64,000 nt of DNA from Bacteroidota bacterium. Its GTDB lineage: Bacteria > Bacteroidota > Bacteroidia > UBA8524. Below, piece by piece: positions 62,813-64,000 of this stretch. The notes under the pieces were generated by a model. The model ran no database searches. It was not told where the DNA came from and saw only the letters and a program-made list of their open reading frames with translations. The position numbers and the translations under genes were made by a program. Positions within the stretch are counted from its first letter, which is position 1. Each line of letters opens with the position of its first letter. The stretch lies in assembly GCA_006226545.1 (NCBI GenBank), contig SBGR01000010.1, forward strand, positions 1 to 64,000. The letters run 5' to 3'.

Positions 62813-64000
62813 CTAGGCAACAACCTGTTCCATCAATTGGTATAATTGATCAGGTCTGTAAGGCTTGTACAATACATCATCAAAAAGTCCTTGAGGTAAT
62901 TCAGAAACTTCCGATTCATTGGCTGCTGTTAGACCGATGATGCGCACATTGCTTCCGTTTTGGTTGGCCATTTCACGGATGCGTTCAGCGGCCTCTTTAC
63001 CATCCATAATTGGCATGTGCAAGTCCATTAGGATTAAGTCGTAATGGCCTTCTGCTGCTTTGGTATAGCATTCCAATCCGTTCTTGGCCCATTCTGCCTG
63101 CGCATTCACGCGGTTCATGAGCATCTTTAGAATCAGAATATTTTGTTCGTGGTCTTCGGCAATCAGAAGTTTCTTGTGTTTTGGCCAGGTGAATTGGTTA
63201 TTGGTTTGAAGCTTCGGGGCTGAGATGGTGCTGGTTTTTACCGACGCCACTTTCACATCAAAATGGAAGGTAGAGCCTTCACCTAATTTACTTTCAACAG
63301 AAATTTGACCGCCCAATAACTCTAAAATTCCCTTAGAAATGCTCAGGCCTAAACCAGATCCACCTTTGCTCCGTGACATAGAGAAATCTTCCTGGTGGAA
63401 TGGCTCAAATACTTTCTTCAACCCTTCTTCGCTCAAACCGATACCGGTATCGCTAAAGCTGAAGCGGAGGTGAATAGAGTTGTCGTTTTTTTCGATGATG
63501 GAAACTTTAAACTGAATTTTACCGGTGTCGGTAAACTTCACCGCATTGGATAATAAGTTATCGATTACCTGTCTGAGTTTTCTAGAATCTACTTCTACCT
63601 TCTCCGGCAAGTCATCGCTAAGGATGATCTCAGATTTTAATCCTTTGAAATTGGCATCTAATTGATACGGGAAATACACCTCGTTTAGCCAGGTACGTAG
63701 GTTGATAATCTCGGTTTTAATAGAGCTTTGGCCTGATTCCAAATTATTCAAGTCAAAGATTTCATCTACCAGTTTATTTAATTGATCAGCTGATTGAAGC
63801 TGAATGCGCAACTTTTCTTTGGATTCGTCGCTCATGTGCTGATCCTGGGTAAGCAACTCTCCAATATTTCGAATCACGTGCAATGGCGTGCGAATTTCAT
63901 GGCTCACCACACTCAGGAATCGGGTTTTTGTATTCAAGGCCTTTTGCAGGCTTTCCTTATTGTGCTCTAGCTCACTGGTTTTTTCTTGTAACTCAGCATT
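62813..64000 (-). CDS. Hybrid histidine kinase, 5' part beyond the window
   Basis: The track ORF begins at a TTG (63937), but the frame stays open to the window edge. The 21 extra codons encode a coiled-coil linker (NAELQEKTSELEHNKESL). The rest has HisKA (FLSVVSHEIRTPLHVIRN), HATPase (LLSNAVKFTDTGK, GGSGLGLSISKGIL) and a receiver (LLIAEDHEQN ... YDLILMDLHMPIMDG). The sensor part is missing. It is in tandem with a related hybrid kinase 56 nt downstream, so the pair may come from a duplication or work together. Confidence 0.88.
   Translation of the reverse strand, partial: NAELQEKTSELEHNKESLQKALNTKTRFLSVVSHEIRTPLHVIRNIGELLTQDQHMSDESKEKLRIQLQSADQLNKLVDEIFDLNNLESGQSSIKTEIINLRTWLNEVYFPYQLDANFKGLKSEIILSDDLPEKVEVDSRKLRQVIDNLLSNAVKFTDTGKIQFKVSIIEKNDNSIHLRFSFSDTGIGLSEEGLKKVFEPFHQEDFSMSRSKGGSGLGLSISKGILELLGGQISVESKLGEGSTFHFDVKVASVKTSTISAPKLQTNNQFTWPKHKKLLIAEDHEQNILILKMLMNRVNAQAEWAKNGLECYTKAAEGHYDLILMDLHMPIMDGKEAAERIREMANQNGSNVRIIGLTAANESEVSELPQGLFDDVLYKPYRPDQLYQLMEQVVA

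Overview
The window is chromosomal DNA from a member of the Bacteroidota. The evidence is a type IX secretion (T9SS) lipoprotein of the SprE/PorW family, a protein with a T9SS type A sorting tail, a TonB-dependent receptor with a carboxypeptidase-like N-terminal domain, an ATP synthase operon lacking atpD and atpC, an arginine operon with a divergent acyl-ornithine carbamoyltransferase, few Shine-Dalgarno sequences, and many TAnnTTTG (-7) promoter boxes. A Flavobacteriales-like organism fits, but I cannot fix the family. No phage, insertion sequence or CRISPR array is visible, and the gene content is largely core metabolism.

Layout. 1-2659 (minus): DUF3467 protein, surE, a small membrane protein and lpxB, ending in tRNA-Ala. 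2753-15846 (minus): tRNA-Thr-Tyr-Gly-Thr, tuf, tRNA-Trp, secE, nusG, rplKAJL and rpoBC, the same order as the E. coli thrU-tyrU-glyT-thrT-tufB region. 15863-17332 (minus): hpf, xerC, rpsU. 17494-24713: acyl-CoA dehydrogenase, a DUF4349 lipoprotein, a class A PBP and SprE/PorW. 24789-31741 (plus): M23 peptidase, bactofilin, then atpZ, a membrane protein and atpB-E-F-H-A-G. 31818-33674 (minus): a DUF2202 lipoprotein and an unrecognised membrane protein flanked by two related palindromes. 33879-42286 (plus): the arginine operon. 42362-59877: mixed housekeeping genes (TonB receptor, Pif1-like helicase, yraN, lipB, LemA/TPM cluster, exonuclease, methyltransferase, glycosyltransferase, RlpA-like, dprA, a T9SS cargo protein, rocD, hutI, gamma carbonic anhydrase, arsC). 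59978-64000: an unlisted 46-residue ORF and two tandem hybrid histidine kinases, the second cut by the window edge.

The most interesting element is the leader of the arginine operon. A strong -33/-7 promoter drives a 19-codon ORF, MKQVLLNYRSLRRRPYAAG, with four Arg codons. It is followed by an intrinsic terminator whose 5' arm can pair instead with the last codons of the leader ORF. This is the layout of a ribosome-mediated transcription attenuator responding to charged tRNA-Arg. It sits in front of eight overlapping genes: a GNAT acyltransferase, argG, argC, argD, an argF'-type carbamoyltransferase, argB, argE and argH. In the carbamoyltransferase, the residue that separates acetyl- from succinyl-ornithine enzymes is Ala, so the acyl group used by the pathway is uncertain.

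Other signals include stable hairpins just downstream of atpE and atpA, a hairpin with a U-run that encloses the xerC start codon, a 20-bp palindrome just before rpoB, and several very short mRNA leaders that correct the ORF-track starts.
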